Part shown: one piece after another, positions 35,701-45,545 of the stretch
Layout: each line of letters begins with the position of its first letter
Numbering within the stretch: position 1 is the first letter of the stretch
Source of the DNA: Bradyrhizobium manausense
GTDB lineage: Bacteria; Pseudomonadota; Alphaproteobacteria; Rhizobiales; Xanthobacteraceae
Reading direction: 5' to 3'
NCBI RefSeq assembly: GCF_018130615.1
Contig: NZ_JAFCKB010000029.1
Location: forward strand, 1-64,000
DNA length: 64,000 nt
The notes under the pieces: model-generated
Database searches by the model: none
What the model saw: only the letters and a program-made list of their open reading frames with translations
What the model was told of the DNA's origin: nothing
Position numbers and translations under genes: made by a program

Positions 35701-36648
35701 GAGGAGAGCATGGCTTATGCGGCGAGCGGCAAGGCCGGCGCGAGGAGCGAGCGCGACGCTTACGCGGCCGTCTACACCAAGGCGCCGGCTGCACCGTCGT
35801 TCGCGCAACGCTGGAGCGTATGGGCGGCGGGTTTTGGAGGTTCGCAGACGACTGACGGCAGCACCGCCGCCGGTTCGAACAACAGCACCAGCAGCCTCTA
35901 CGGCACTGCCGTTGGCGCTGATTATCGTATCTCGCGCGACACGCTGGTCGGCTTCGCAGTCGCTGGCGGCGGCACCAACTTCACGGTCGCGAACAATCTG
36001 GGTGGCGGACGCTCCGACCTGTTCCAGGCCGGGGTGTATGTCCGACACATCGTCGGTCCCGCCTATATCTCCGGCGCGCTCGCTTATAGCTGGCAGGACG
36101 TCGTCACCGACCGCACCTTGACGGTGGCCGGGATCGATCGGCTGCGCGCCGAGTTCAATGCCAATGCTTATTCCGGCCGGCTCGAAGGCGGCTATCGTTT
36201 CGTGAGGCAGGGCGTCGGTCTCACGCCCTACGCCGCGGCGCAGTTCACTGCGTTCGATCTGCCGGCCTATGCCGAGCACGTGATTGTCGGCAGTAACCAG
36301 TTCGCGCTGGCCTACAATGCCAAGAGCGTCACGGATACGCGCAGCGAACTTGGCCTTCGCACCGACAAATCCTTTGCGGCGCCGGACGGCATCGTCACGC
36401 TGCGCGGGCGCGTCGCCTGGGCGCACGATTTCAATCCGGACCGTGGCATCGGAGCGACCTTCCAGACATTGCCCGGCGCGAGTTTTGTCGTGAACGGCGC
36501 GACCATGGCCGCCGACGCCGCGCTCGTGACCGGGGCGGTCGAGAAGAAATGGCTGAACGGCTGGTCGGCCGCGGCGACCCTGGAGGGCGAATTCTCCAAC
36601 GTCACACGCTCCTACGCCGCCAAAGGCCTCGTGCGCTACGCGTGGTAG
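32713..36648 (+). CDS. Large autotransporter adhesin-like protein
   Basis: About 1311 residues, type Va autotransporter. A long basic signal region ends near VRAQ (about residue 64). The passenger is Asn/Thr/Gly/Ser-rich with many NNGTVT and NSGT repeats, then an autotransporter-associated beta-strand repeat (GTGNFVKTGSGTMSLSG). From about residue 1035 the beta-domain begins (QRWSVWAAGFGG) and ends in Trp (LVRYAW). This is a predicted beta-helix surface protein, probably for adhesion or aggregation; that is inference. The start could be GTG 32701 or ATG 32713. Divergent from the phosphodiesterase operon. Confidence 0.87.
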   Translation: MIGAGFSRPARRAVAFIKSFELAQVGRVESVLAARTGRRIAGRATRIGLLALALASTSLSSVRAQIWGNVGSTTATSDYNLGTNWSNPPAGAPPVNAGQTAIFTLTGSTTVSVTAGPITPDSWTFTTSSQNYTISGQAVNFNGAGPNLVNNAFFGQTISISNDMTGTSISQTGFSTLTLSGTNTFTSTSVTDGTLVNGGSLTTAVTNSAVFRNNGTLTGSVGNTGTLNNNGGTITGAVTQSAGTTTNSGSINGGAILIGGTLTTTGTIQTQLNSTDSIVNVQGTVGTVFNLGTSVLNVTGALTTNNTWLNSGTAQLMVSGGDLTGLHSDLNNYSTSANAVVVSATRTLSLASIANNAGTFTNNGTVTTTPSGTFNGALFINSGTMNSAVGNSGTYMQTAGSTNGGISNTDTVNASGGALNGANSNYAAGTFSITGNVTANSTFANNGTGRLLVSGGDFTGLTTLTNNSTSAGAIQISVNRTLGATSIANYVGTFTNNGTVTTTAGIMNAAGATFNSTGTVNGGLTNYGTVNAGGTINGGITNQTGGNFTVTGNLLSNGAVTAGDLAYFIVSGGDITGISTFTNNAGSMIYSTQIGAGRTLTAANVVNNGNMIVYGTVNATNSFANAIGANIVVDTTGRINGSIDAAGGYIQLYGAINGNITLLSNLATMNSYGGSVSGRVDLASIGARVYSTSGGATYGSLAGVAFTQVDVGGFTLTVGGDNSDSTFAGAIMGTGNFVKTGSGTMSLSGDSSTYTGTMTVNDGSLMVSGSLAASAMTVNNGGALWGSGTVGATEVNAGGLLAPGSLTPGTSMTLTSLAMQSGAAYLVFVDPTTSTFANVTGNASLGGATVGASFSPGSYIAKQYTILKAGSITGAFDPTVLSFGLPTGFHVSLSQDTHNAYLNLALNFAPPSGSLNGNQQSVGNAIINFFNTNGTIPIAFGGLGPAGLAQLSGEVGSAPQQATFGAMTQFMGVMTDPFVAGRDDAAGPGGASNAYAEESMAYAASGKAGARSERDAYAAVYTKAPAAPSFAQRWSVWAAGFGGSQTTDGSTAAGSNNSTSSLYGTAVGADYRISRDTLVGFAVAGGGTNFTVANNLGGGRSDLFQAGVYVRHIVGPAYISGALAYSWQDVVTDRTLTVAGIDRLRAEFNANAYSGRLEGGYRFVRQGVGLTPYAAAQFTAFDLPAYAEHVIVGSNQFALAYNAKSVTDTRSELGLRTDKSFAAPDGIVTLRGRVAWAHDFNPDRGIGATFQTLPGASFVVNGATMAADAALVTGAVEKKWLNGWSAAATLEGEFSNVTRSYAAKGLVRYAW
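33606..34480 (+). repeat. Long passenger repeats in the autotransporter
   Basis: Three repeat units, each marked by a GGD(L/F/I)TG motif at 33670, 34075 and 34426, so spaced 405 and 351 bases (135 and 117 residues). Each motif is followed by TNN/NNY-type runs, RTL, and IANxxGTFTNNGTV or a diverged form. DNA similarity is moderate, indicating old duplications. Confidence 0.65.
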
Positions 36649-36679
36649 GTGAGGGCCGGAAACGGCCCCGGCTCGCGCT

Positions 36680-38152
36680 TTACGTCCCGCAGAACGTCTG
36701 CAGCACCCGCTGGTCCGGCAGCGGTGGATCGGCGTAGGCGGCGTAGTCCGGCTGGTCTTGATACGGCTTCGCCAGCACCTTTACCAATTCCTCGAATGGC
36801 GCGTAGTCGTCGTCATTCACCGCCGCCTGGATCACGGCCTCGACGCGGTGGTTGCGCGGGATGAAGGCCGGATTGACGGCATGCATCGCGGCTTGCCGCT
36901 CGGCTGCGGTTTGCGGCTCTAGCGCGGTGCGCGCGCGCCAGCGTCCCGCCCATTCGTCGAAGGCTGCCGGCTCCATGAACTGCGCGCGCACGTCGGCGCC
37001 GTCATCGCCCGTGGCATCGCCGAGCTTGCGGAAGGTCAGGGTGAAGTCGGCCTGGTTCTTCGCCATGGCATCGAGCAGGTCCTGGATCAGGGCCTCGTCG
37101 CCGTCGCGCTCCGTGAACAGGCCGATCTTCTTGCGCAGGCCGGCCTGATAGGCCGCGCTGAACGTCTCGCTGAAGGCACCGAGAATGTCCTGCGCTTCGG
37201 CGACGGCCTTCTCCTGATCGTCGGAGAACAGCGGCAGCAGGCATTCGGCCAGCCGCGTCAGATTCCACAACGCAATGCGCGGCTGGTTGGCATAGGCGTA
37301 GCGGCCCATCTCGTCGATCGACGAGAACACCTGCGAAGGGTTGTAGGCATCCATGAAGGCGCAGGGACCGTAATCGATGGTCTCGCCGGAGATGGACGAG
37401 TTGTCGGTGTTCATCACGCCGTGGATGAAGCCGACCAGGAGCCAGCGCGCGATGAGCTCGGCCTGGCGCGCGACGACGGCAGCGAGCAGCGCGTGATAGG
37501 GGCGCTCGGCATGAAGCAGATCGGGATAGTGCCTGACGATGACGTGGTCGGCGAGCCTGCGGATCGCGTCGGTGTCGCGGCGCACGGCGAAGAATTGGAA
37601 GGTGCCCACGCGGATATGGCTCGAGGCGACGCGCGTCAGCACGGCACCGGGGAGTGCGGTCTCGCGGATGACGTGCTCGCCGGTGACCACGGCGGCGAGC
37701 GAACGCGTGGTCGGAATGCCGAGCGCATACATGGCTTCGCTGATGATGTATTCGCGCAAAACGGGCCCGAGCGCAGCGCGGCCGTCGCCGCGGCGGGAGA
37801 ACGGCGTGGGGCCACTTCCCTTGAGCTGGATGTCGCGGCGGACGCCGTCCCTGTCGATGACTTCACCGAGCAGGATGGCCCGTCCGTCGCCGAGCTGGGG
37901 CACGAAATGCCCGAACTGGTGGCCGGCATAGGCCATGGCGATCGGATCGGCGCCGGCGGGAACCGTCTTGCCGGCCAGGATCTCGGCACCTTCAGGGGCC
38001 TCCAGCAGGTCTGGATCGAGTCCGAGCTGGATCGCCAGCGGCCGGTTCAGCTTGATCAGCCGGGGGGCGGCGACAGGGGTCGGCGCGACGCGGGCAAAGA
38101 AGCTGTCCGGCAGCGCCGAATACGAGTTCTGGAAGGGGAAACGGACCGTCAT
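36680..38152 (-). CDS. selO: Protein adenylyltransferase SelO (YdiU family)
   Basis: Pseudokinase-fold enzyme that transfers AMP to Ser/Thr/Tyr of proteins in redox responses (known for SelO). 490 residues, near the family norm. Seen: [54 protein letters not shown] and the C-terminal Cys (TFCGT) in place of selenocysteine. ATG 38152 gives the typical N-terminus; the frame is open further up but lacks family sequence. Convergent with the autotransporter. Confidence 0.95.
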   Translation of the reverse strand: MTVRFPFQNSYSALPDSFFARVAPTPVAAPRLIKLNRPLAIQLGLDPDLLEAPEGAEILAGKTVPAGADPIAMAYAGHQFGHFVPQLGDGRAILLGEVIDRDGVRRDIQLKGSGPTPFSRRGDGRAALGPVLREYIISEAMYALGIPTTRSLAAVVTGEHVIRETALPGAVLTRVASSHIRVGTFQFFAVRRDTDAIRRLADHVIVRHYPDLLHAERPYHALLAAVVARQAELIARWLLVGFIHGVMNTDNSSISGETIDYGPCAFMDAYNPSQVFSSIDEMGRYAYANQPRIALWNLTRLAECLLPLFSDDQEKAVAEAQDILGAFSETFSAAYQAGLRKKIGLFTERDGDEALIQDLLDAMAKNQADFTLTFRKLGDATGDDGADVRAQFMEPAAFDEWAGRWRARTALEPQTAAERQAAMHAVNPAFIPRNHRVEAVIQAAVNDDDYAPFEELVKVLAKPYQDQPDYAAYADPPLPDQRVLQTFCGT

Positions 38153-38360
38153 GGCCTCAAGATAGGGCTGGAACGCCCGATGGCAAAGGCTCGGGGCCGG
38201 ATCGGGCAAAAATGGGCACTTCCAGCCCAAATCAGGCCGTTCCATTGGTTGCCGCATCGGGTTGCTGCTTTGGGCCTCGTCGGGTAAACCCTGCCGGAAC
38301 TTCGGACCGGCCGTAACAGGCCGTTCGATTCGATCCTCAGACATCATTTTTGGGACGACC

Positions 38361-40133
38361 ATGCATCGCTACCGGTCACATACATGCGGCGCGCTCCGCG
38401 AGAGCAACATCGGCGAGACGGTCCGCCTGTCAGGCTGGGTCCATCGCGTCCGCGACCATGGCGGCGTGCTGTTCATCGACCTGCGCGACCATTACGGCCT
38501 GACCCAGTGCGTGGTCGACCCGGACTCGCCGGCGTTCGCGCTGGCCGAGAAGCTGCGGTCGGAATTCGTGGTGCGGATGGACGGCAAGGCTCGCCGCCGC
38601 CCCGAAGGCACCGACAATGACGACCTGCCGACCGGCAAGATCGAGATCTATGTCACCGAGATCGAGGTGCTGGGCCCGGCCGGCGACCTGCCGCTGCCTG
38701 TCTTCGGCGACCAGGAATATCCCGAAGACATTCGCCTGAAGTACCGCTTCCTCGATTTGCGCCGCGAGAAGCTGCACCAGAACATCATGACCCGCGTCGA
38801 GATCATCAAGTCGATGCGCCGGCGCATGGAGGGGCAGGGCTTCTTCGAGTTCAACACGCCGATCCTGACCGCGTCCTCGCCGGAAGGCGCGCGCGACTTC
38901 CTGGTGCCGTCACGCATCCATCCCGGCAAGTTCTATGCGCTGCCGCAGGCGCCGCAGCAGTACAAGCAGCTCTTGATGATGTCGGGCTTCGACCGCTACT
39001 TCCAGATCGCGCCGTGCTTCCGCGATGAGGACCCGCGCGCCGACCGTCTGCCCGGCGAGTTCTACCAGCTCGACGTCGAGATGAGCTTTGTGACGCAGGA
39101 AGACGTCTTCGCGGCGATGGAGCCGGTGATCACTGGCGTGTTCGAGGAGTTCGCCAAGGGCAAGCCGGTGAGCAAGAACTGGCGCCGGATTCCGTTCGCC
39201 GAGGCACTGCGCAAATACGGCAGCGACAAGCCGGACCTGCGCAACCCGATCGAGATGCAGGACGTCTCCGAGCACTTCCGCGGCTCCGGCTTCAAGGTGT
39301 TCGCGCGCATGCTTGAAGATCCCAAGAACCAGGTCTGGGCGATCCCCGCGACCGGCGGCGGCAGCCGTGCGTTCTGCGACCGCATGAATTCGTGGGCGCA
39401 GGGTGAGGGCCAGCCGGGCCTCGGCTACATCATGTGGCGCGAGGGCGGCGAGGGCGCAGGTCCGCTTGCAAACAACATCGGGCCTGAGCGCACCGCTGCG
39501 ATCCGCGCGCAGATCGGCACCAAGGAAGGCGATGCCGCCTTCTTCGTCGCCGGCGATCCCGACAAGTTCTGGAAGTTTTCGGGGCTCGCCCGCAACAAGG
39601 TCGGCGAGGAATTGAACCTCACCGACAAGGAGCGGTTCGAGCTCGCCTGGATCGTCGACTTCCCGATGTACGAGTACAACGAGGACGACAAGAAGGTCGA
39701 CTTCTCGCACAACCCGTTCTCAATGCCGCAAGGTGGTCTCGAGGCGCTCAGGGGCCAGGATCCGCTGACCATCAAGGCGTTCCAGTACGACATCACCTGC
39801 AACGGCTACGAGATCGCCTCGGGCGGCATCCGCAACCACGTGCCGGAAGCCATGGTGAAGGCGTTCGAGATCGCAGGCTATGGCGAGCAGGAAGTGGTCG
39901 ACCGCTTCGGCGGCATGTACCGCGCCTTCCAGTACGGCGCGCCGCCGCATGGCGGCATGGCCGCGGGTGTCGACCGCATCGTGATGTTGCTCTGCGGCAC
40001 CACGAATTTGCGCGAGATCTCGCTGTTCCCGATGAACCAGCAGGCCATGGACCTGCTGATGGGCGCACCCTCGGAAGCCACGACCAAGCAGCTCCGGGAG
40101 CTGCATGTGCGGGTGAACCTGCCGCAGAAGTGA
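38361..40133 (+). CDS. aspS: Aspartyl-tRNA synthetase
   Basis: Class II aminoacyl-tRNA synthetase of 590 residues, the long bacterial type. N-terminal anticodon-binding OB fold ([20 protein letters not shown]), catalytic core with motif 2 ([14 protein letters not shown]), the GAD insertion domain (about 290-420) and motif 3 ([13 protein letters not shown]). May be non-discriminating (charging tRNA-Asn) as in many alphaproteobacteria, but I cannot see this from sequence. ATG 38361 follows TGGGAC. Divergent from selO. Confidence 0.97.
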   Translation: MHRYRSHTCGALRESNIGETVRLSGWVHRVRDHGGVLFIDLRDHYGLTQCVVDPDSPAFALAEKLRSEFVVRMDGKARRRPEGTDNDDLPTGKIEIYVTEIEVLGPAGDLPLPVFGDQEYPEDIRLKYRFLDLRREKLHQNIMTRVEIIKSMRRRMEGQGFFEFNTPILTASSPEGARDFLVPSRIHPGKFYALPQAPQQYKQLLMMSGFDRYFQIAPCFRDEDPRADRLPGEFYQLDVEMSFVTQEDVFAAMEPVITGVFEEFAKGKPVSKNWRRIPFAEALRKYGSDKPDLRNPIEMQDVSEHFRGSGFKVFARMLEDPKNQVWAIPATGGGSRAFCDRMNSWAQGEGQPGLGYIMWREGGEGAGPLANNIGPERTAAIRAQIGTKEGDAAFFVAGDPDKFWKFSGLARNKVGEELNLTDKERFELAWIVDFPMYEYNEDDKKVDFSHNPFSMPQGGLEALRGQDPLTIKAFQYDITCNGYEIASGGIRNHVPEAMVKAFEIAGYGEQEVVDRFGGMYRAFQYGAPPHGGMAAGVDRIVMLLCGTTNLREISLFPMNQQAMDLLMGAPSEATTKQLRELHVRVNLPQK

Positions 40134-40165
40134 GAGTCTTCTGCGCTGGGAACGCGCCACGAATA

Positions 40166-40249
40166 CGTCATGCCCGGGCTTGTCCCGGGCATCCACGTTT
40201 TTGGGGTGTTGCGGGAACGTGGATGGCCGGGACGAGCTCGGCCATGACG
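40166..40249. repeat. Intergenic palindromic repeat (CGTCATGCCCGGG family), copy 1
   Basis: The two halves (40166-40198 and 40216-40249) are inverted versions of each other, each with an internal hairpin (TGCCCGGG / CCCGGGCA at 40171-40191). Lies between convergent aspS and an unknown gene and may serve as a terminator. A second copy is at 44827-44915. Confidence 0.85.
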
Positions 40250-40281
40250 GCAGGTGAGGGCCCGCGGTCCCAACTCCGCTC

Positions 40282-42252
40282 CTACAACCCCGTCGAGGCC
40301 TCGATCCTGAACTGGGCCAGCGCGCTCTGCGGGTCGGTCTGCAAGAGCTGCATCAATTGCATCAGCGGCGCCTTGGCGCGCGGCGAGAGCTTGATGGACA
40401 GCGTCTGGCCCGGCGTCTCGACAAAGCTTGCGATGGCGTCCACTGCTGCGCCCGCATCCGGATTGGCGGCCGCGATCTCCTCCCGGTGCACTCTGACGCT
40501 GTCCGCGAGTGCCTGACGCGCCGCGTCACGGCTCACATTCTTGCCGCGTGCGTACTGCGTCGCTGCGGCCTCGACGCCGCCATTGTCGCGCAGTGAAAAC
40601 TCGAGCGCGCCGGCCTCAATCCGAGCCGCTTGGCCCATCAACTGGGCGGGATCGGACGAAAACACCTCGCGCGGCACATTGTCGAGCGTGACACGCAATT
40701 GCGCTTTTCCAATTCCTCCGATGTCGAGGGTTGCCGGCGTCAGAGCGAAGTCGTTGGAAGACTCAGTCCACGCCGCGCCGAGGTCGAGATCGATCGCGAG
40801 CTTGTCGATCCCGACCGCAAGTAACGGGAGTTGCTTTGGATCGGATGGATCGGTGGGCGTGACAAATTTGGCCACCACGTGCGCCTGGCTCGGGATCGAG
40901 CCGATCAACTGCCCCCAGTCCAGGCTCAGCGTGTCGATCGTGACGAGCTTCTTGGTGGTCTTGTAGGGTGCCGTCACGCCCTTGATTTCGGCGCCTGCGA
41001 GCACGCCGAACAGCCCGAGCATCTGATCGGGCGAGGGCGCCCGCCCCGGCGTGGCAAGGCCCGCCGTCCAGCGCATCAGGTTTGCCGCGCTGAACGACTT
41101 CAGCGCGAAGCGCTCCATCTTGAACTGCCCCTGCGGGGCCGGCGTATCGACGCCCTCGATTGCGAATTCACCCTCGCGGTATCTGATCGCATTGACCTTG
41201 CCGGTCCCTTGGGGCGTGCCGACCGAGATCTTGCTGACCTCGGCCTTGCCGATGCGGAGGCCTTCATAGAAGCCGGCAAGCTTCTCCATGATCTCGCGCG
41301 CCTGCGCCGGCGTCGGTGGGGCCGATTGATCCTGCGGCAGCGCGGCAAACAGCTCGGCCAGCCGGAATTTCGACGGCTGCACGTCAATGTCCTCCATCGC
41401 GAAGCCGTCGAAATCGACACGCATCCCCTGAGCTGATCTGAGCGCGTAGGGGCCCGCCGAGACCTGCCGGTAGACGCGATGATAGGTCTCGTCACTGCTG
41501 GTCTTTGGATCGAGCGCGTCGATGATCGCGGTCGCATCGAAATCATTGACAATGATGTTCGACAGCTCGCCGGTCAGCTTGTCCTGCTTGCCCTTCTGCT
41601 TCACGTCGATCGAGATGACGGCGCGGTCCGCCTTCATCGCATCGATCTTGCCGTGCTTCAGATTCTGAATCGCCAGCCCGGAATAGGTGACGTCGCCGCT
41701 ACCGCCGGGACCGCTGCCGGAATCGAAGCTCAACGTCAGCGTCGGTGCCGTGAGCGAAGACGCCTTGACGCTCGCGTATTGACCGAGCACGTAGCGGTAC
41801 AGTTCGATCAGGGAGCCGTTCGCCGGCGCCGCCCCGGTGTGCAGGGGGCCGGCATAGTCGCGCAGCGTCAGTTGCGGGACCTTGTAGGACGCCTTCACCT
41901 TGGCCGGACCGACCTGATCCAGCGCGATGTCGAGGCCGGTGATGTCGATGCTGTCGGCCGAAAACCTGCTGTCGTCGATCTGGCGAACGCCGGTGCCTTT
42001 GATGCCGGCGATCTTGACCTGCGCCTGCGGCTGGCTGCCAGGCGTGACCGCGATGTCGTCGATGGTCAGCGTCCGGCTCATCAGGTCGAACTCGATCTTG
42101 CCGTGGCTCGCCTTGCCGCCGCTGGCGCGGATCTGCTCGAAGGCTGCCTCGATCTCGGCGGTGGCACGATGTTTTGCGTAGAGGCTGAAGCCGAACCATC
42201 CGGCCGCGGCCAGCACCACGACTGCGATCAGGCCGATCAGGATCCGCTTCAT
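40282..42252 (-). CDS. Large membrane-anchored periplasmic protein of unknown function
   Basis: 656 residues with an N-terminal membrane helix (MKRILIGLIAVVVLAAAGWF) and the rest periplasmic, rich in short beta-strand patterns (LTIDDIAVTPG, LTLRDYAG, KIDAMKADRAVISIDV). The repeated strand-turn pattern recalls AsmA-like or DUF945-like envelope proteins, but I cannot name a family. Frame open upstream; ATG 42252 has GGAG about 9 bases before it. Divergent from maeB. Confidence 0.8.
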   Translation of the reverse strand: MKRILIGLIAVVVLAAAGWFGFSLYAKHRATAEIEAAFEQIRASGGKASHGKIEFDLMSRTLTIDDIAVTPGSQPQAQVKIAGIKGTGVRQIDDSRFSADSIDITGLDIALDQVGPAKVKASYKVPQLTLRDYAGPLHTGAAPANGSLIELYRYVLGQYASVKASSLTAPTLTLSFDSGSGPGGSGDVTYSGLAIQNLKHGKIDAMKADRAVISIDVKQKGKQDKLTGELSNIIVNDFDATAIIDALDPKTSSDETYHRVYRQVSAGPYALRSAQGMRVDFDGFAMEDIDVQPSKFRLAELFAALPQDQSAPPTPAQAREIMEKLAGFYEGLRIGKAEVSKISVGTPQGTGKVNAIRYREGEFAIEGVDTPAPQGQFKMERFALKSFSAANLMRWTAGLATPGRAPSPDQMLGLFGVLAGAEIKGVTAPYKTTKKLVTIDTLSLDWGQLIGSIPSQAHVVAKFVTPTDPSDPKQLPLLAVGIDKLAIDLDLGAAWTESSNDFALTPATLDIGGIGKAQLRVTLDNVPREVFSSDPAQLMGQAARIEAGALEFSLRDNGGVEAAATQYARGKNVSRDAARQALADSVRVHREEIAAANPDAGAAVDAIASFVETPGQTLSIKLSPRAKAPLMQLMQLLQTDPQSALAQFRIEASTGL

Positions 42253-42320
42253 TCCCAGCTCCAGTTGTTCGTTGTGCGCTGCGCAACCTGCCATATTCGG
42301 GAAAGCTGACAAGGTCCAGG

Positions 42321-42336
42321 GAAAGCTAGCGCTTTC
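42321..42336. promoter_or_regulatory. Candidate operator palindrome between envelope protein gene and maeB
   Basis: GAAAGC / GCTTTC around TAGC, 6-bp perfect arms, between two divergent genes. Could bind a dimeric regulator; no regulator is nearby. Confidence 0.25.
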
Positions 42337-42497
42337 AAATATTTGAGCATGCGTCCTGTTGATGGGAACGCAATCGGATGTTGCCACCGGGCCTTCGGCC
42401 GTGCTTCATCCCGTTTCCACGGCCCGGAAATACCATCCGCTTGGATGGCCACTCCGGATGATGCATTTTGAGCCGGTAACGCGAGGCAAGAGACCGC

Positions 42498-44807
42498 ATG
42501 TCGTCCTATTCTGATGATCTCCACCAGGCGGCGCTGGCCTATCACCGTCTGCCGCGTCCCGGAAAGCTCGAGATCCAGGCGAGCAAGCCGCTCGCCAACC
42601 AGCGCGACCTCGCGCTGGCCTATTCCCCGGGCGTTGCGGCCGCCTGCACCGAGATCGCCAAGAACCCGGCGGAAGCCGCGACCCTGACCACGCGCGCCAA
42701 TCTGGTCGCCGTGGTCTCCAATGGCACCGCGGTGCTCGGCCTCGGCAATATCGGGCCGCTGGCCTCCAAGCCGGTCATGGAGGGCAAGGCCGTCCTGTTC
42801 AAGAAGTTCGCCGGCATCGACGTGTTCGACATCGAGATCGCCGCCGACACCATCGACCGCGTGGTCGAGACCGTGGCGGCGCTCGAGCCGACCTTCGGCG
42901 GCATCAACCTGGAAGACATCCGCGGACCGGAGTGCTTCGAGATCGAGGCGCGGCTGAAGGAGCGCATGAAGATCCCGGTCTTCCATGACGACCAGCACGG
43001 CACCGCCATCATCGTCGCCGCCGCCATCACCAATGGCCTCCGCCTGAACGGCAAGAAGCTGTCGGACGTGAAGATCGTGGCATCGGGGGCAGGGGCCGCG
43101 GCGATCGCCACGCTCAATCTGCTGGTGTCGATGGGCGCGCAGCGCAAGAACATCTGGGTGTGCGACATCGACGGCCTCGTGCATGAGGGCCGCAACACCT
43201 CGATGGATCGCTGGAAGGCGGTCTATGCGCAGAAGACCGACAAGCGCACGCTCGGCGACGTCATCGGCGGCGCCGATATCTTCATCGGCCTGTCGGCCCC
43301 GGGCGTGCTCAAGCCCGAGATGGCCAAGGCGATGGGCGAGAAGCCTCTCATCATGGCGCTCGCCAATCCGACGCCGGAGATCATGCCGGAGGAGGCGCGC
43401 AAGGTGCGGCCCGACGCGATGATCTGCACCGGCCGGTCCGACTATCCGAACCAGGTCAACAACGTCCTCTGCTTCCCCTTCATCTTCCGCGGCGCGCTCG
43501 ATGTCGGCGCCAGCGCCATCAACGAGGAGATGAAGCACGCCGCCGTCGAGGCCATCGCGCAGCTCGCGCGCGAGGCGCCGTCGGATGCCGTGGCGCAGGG
43601 TTTTGACACCGGCGAGGCGGGTGGCTTTGGTCCGGGCTCGCTCATTCCGAGCCCGTTCGATCCAAGGCTCATCCTGCGCGTGGCGCCTGCTGTTGCGAAG
43701 GCCGCGATGGAGTCGGGCGTCGCAACGCGTCCCATCACCAATTTCGACGAATATGCTGCGCTGCTCGAGCGCTTCGCCTTCCGCTCCGGCCTCGTCATGA
43801 AGCCGATGTTCGCCAAGGCCAAGACCCAGCCGGTGCGCGTGATCTACGCCGAAGGCGAGGACGAGCGCGTGTTGCGCGCCACGCAGGTGGTGCTGGAGGA
43901 AAAGCTGGCGACGCCGATCCTGGTCGGCCGTCCCTCGGTGGTCGAGGCGCGCATCAAGCGCTTCGGCCTGTCGATCAAGGCGGGCAAGGATTTCGATCTC
44001 GTCAATCCCGAGGACGATCCGCGTTACCGTTCCTACGTGCAATCCTATGTCGAGGTCGCCGGCCGTCGCGGCGTGACGCCGGATGCCGCCCGCACCGTGG
44101 TGCGCACCAACAACACGGTGATCGCGGCGCTCGCAGTGACGCGCGGGGAGGCGGACGCGATGCTCTGCGGCGTCGAGGGCCGCTACATGAGCCATCTGCG
44201 TCATGTCCGGGAGATCGTCGGCTTTTCGCCGGGGATCAGCGACTACGCTGCACTGGCCCTGCTGATCACCAGCAAGGGCGCGTTCTTCATCGCGGATACG
44301 CAGGTGCGCCCCAATCCGAGCGCGGAAGAGCTGGCCGAGATTGCCTCGCTCGCAGCGGTCCATGTCCAGCGCTTCAACATCAAGCCGAAGATCGCCTTCG
44401 TCTCGCATTCCGATTTCGGCAGTTACGACACCGACTCGTCGCGCAAGATGCGCCAGGCGACCCAGCTGCTGAGGGAGAAGCATCCGGAGATCGAGGCCGA
44501 CGGCGAGATGCAGGGCGACACCGCGCTCTCCGCCGCTGCCCGAAAGATGGTGCTGCCGCACTCCAAGCTCGAGGGCGAGGCCAACATCATGATCATGCCG
44601 ACGCTGGACACTGCCAATGTCGCCTATCAGATGATCAAGTCGCTGGCGGATGCGCTTCCCGTCGGTCCGATCCTGATCGGCCCGGCCCGGCCCGCCCACA
44701 TCCTCACCCCCTCGGTGACCGCGCGCGGCATCCTCAACATGACGGCGGTCGCCGTGGTCGAGGCGCAGGAGCGTGCGGCGCGACAACAGCCGACGTTGTT
44801 CACGTAG
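42498..44807 (+). CDS. maeB: NADP-dependent malic enzyme with phosphotransacetylase domain
   Basis: 769-residue hybrid malic enzyme: oxidative decarboxylation of malate to pyruvate. N-terminal malic domain ([20 protein letters not shown]; catalytic [13 protein letters not shown]-binding [21 protein letters not shown]-like [14 protein letters not shown]), about residues 1-430, then a C-terminal phosphotransacetylase-like domain (about 440-765) thought to regulate activity by acetyl-CoA. In rhizobia this type supplies pyruvate from dicarboxylates. GAGGCAAGAG precedes the ATG. Confidence 0.95.
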   Translation: MSSYSDDLHQAALAYHRLPRPGKLEIQASKPLANQRDLALAYSPGVAAACTEIAKNPAEAATLTTRANLVAVVSNGTAVLGLGNIGPLASKPVMEGKAVLFKKFAGIDVFDIEIAADTIDRVVETVAALEPTFGGINLEDIRGPECFEIEARLKERMKIPVFHDDQHGTAIIVAAAITNGLRLNGKKLSDVKIVASGAGAAAIATLNLLVSMGAQRKNIWVCDIDGLVHEGRNTSMDRWKAVYAQKTDKRTLGDVIGGADIFIGLSAPGVLKPEMAKAMGEKPLIMALANPTPEIMPEEARKVRPDAMICTGRSDYPNQVNNVLCFPFIFRGALDVGASAINEEMKHAAVEAIAQLAREAPSDAVAQGFDTGEAGGFGPGSLIPSPFDPRLILRVAPAVAKAAMESGVATRPITNFDEYAALLERFAFRSGLVMKPMFAKAKTQPVRVIYAEGEDERVLRATQVVLEEKLATPILVGRPSVVEARIKRFGLSIKAGKDFDLVNPEDDPRYRSYVQSYVEVAGRRGVTPDAARTVVRTNNTVIAALAVTRGEADAMLCGVEGRYMSHLRHVREIVGFSPGISDYAALALLITSKGAFFIADTQVRPNPSAEELAEIASLAAVHVQRFNIKPKIAFVSHSDFGSYDTDSSRKMRQATQLLREKHPEIEADGEMQGDTALSAAARKMVLPHSKLEGEANIMIMPTLDTANVAYQMIKSLADALPVGPILIGPARPAHILTPSVTARGILNMTAVAVVEAQERAARQQPTLFT

Positions 44808-44826
44808 CGGCGCCGTTCCGCGGATT

Positions 44827-44915
44827 CGTCATGGCCGGGCTTGAGACCCGGCCATCTACGACTTGCCTCGCGGCACAATGACCGTGGATGCCCAGGACAA
44901 GCCCCGGGCATGACA
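44827..44915. repeat. Intergenic palindromic repeat (CGTCATGCCCGGG family), copy 2
   Basis: CGTCATGGCCGGG ... CCCGGCCAT (44827-44855) and GTGGATGCCCAGG ... CCCCGGGCATGACA (44884-44915) form the two inverted halves. More diverged than copy 1, with a longer centre. Downstream of maeB, possibly terminating it. Confidence 0.8.
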
Positions 44916-45089
44916 CTGAGAGCGTAGCGGTCAAGTCTGTTCCGGACGGTTCGAGTCTGCGAGGAAGCGCCAAAGCGCATCGTCAATTTTGAATAACTCG
45001 CAGTTTTCCATTTCCCCGTTTGAAAAGCGCAAACGGACTCTCCATAATCCGCATGCGTCCCGTGCTTAGCGTTTTGCAAGAGGCCGACC

Positions 45090-45542
45090 ATGCCAGCGTT
45101 CGTGACTTTCGGGCGAATCCTGTTCGCCGTGCTGTTCATCTACACGGGCGCAACCAAGCTCTTTGCCATCCAGGAGACCGCCGATTTCATCGCCGGCAAG
45201 CTCGTGGTGCCCGATGTGGTGGCGCCTTATGCCAAGCAGGTCGAGGCCGCGACCGCGATGACGACGCCGCAGCTTCTGGCGATCGCGGTCGGTGGGCTCG
45301 AGGTCGTTGCGGGTCTGATGATCGCGCTGAACTTCGGCGCGCGCTTCTTTGCGATGCTGATGGTCATCTACATCGCGGTCTCGACGATCCTGTTCAACGA
45401 TTTCTGGAATCAGACGGCGCCCGAGAATGCCAAGGTGGTGGTCGACGCGCTGAAGAACCTCGCGATCATCGGTGCGCTGTTCATGATCATGGGTTATGGC
45501 CGCGCCACGCGCTCGGCCGAGACGGCCTACGGCGACGTGTGA
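45090..45542 (+). CDS. DoxX-family membrane protein
   Basis: 150-residue inner-membrane protein with four helices. N-terminal GRILFAVLFIYTGATKLF and later AIAVGGLEVVAGLMIALNFG are typical of DoxX/DoxD-like proteins, some of which act with thiol-redox or quinone systems; no specific role can be given. CAAGAGG precedes ATG 45090. Stands alone, with an unremarkable 174 bases after the repeat upstream. Confidence 0.8.
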   Translation: MPAFVTFGRILFAVLFIYTGATKLFAIQETADFIAGKLVVPDVVAPYAKQVEAATAMTTPQLLAIAVGGLEVVAGLMIALNFGARFFAMLMVIYIAVSTILFNDFWNQTAPENAKVVVDALKNLAIIGALFMIMGYGRATRSAETAYGDV

Positions 45543-45545
45543 ACG

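Noticed and set aside
42249-44786. 845-residue minus-strand frame opposite maeB
   Set aside because: Shadow of the malic enzyme coding sequence, His/Arg/Asp-rich with no domain signal.
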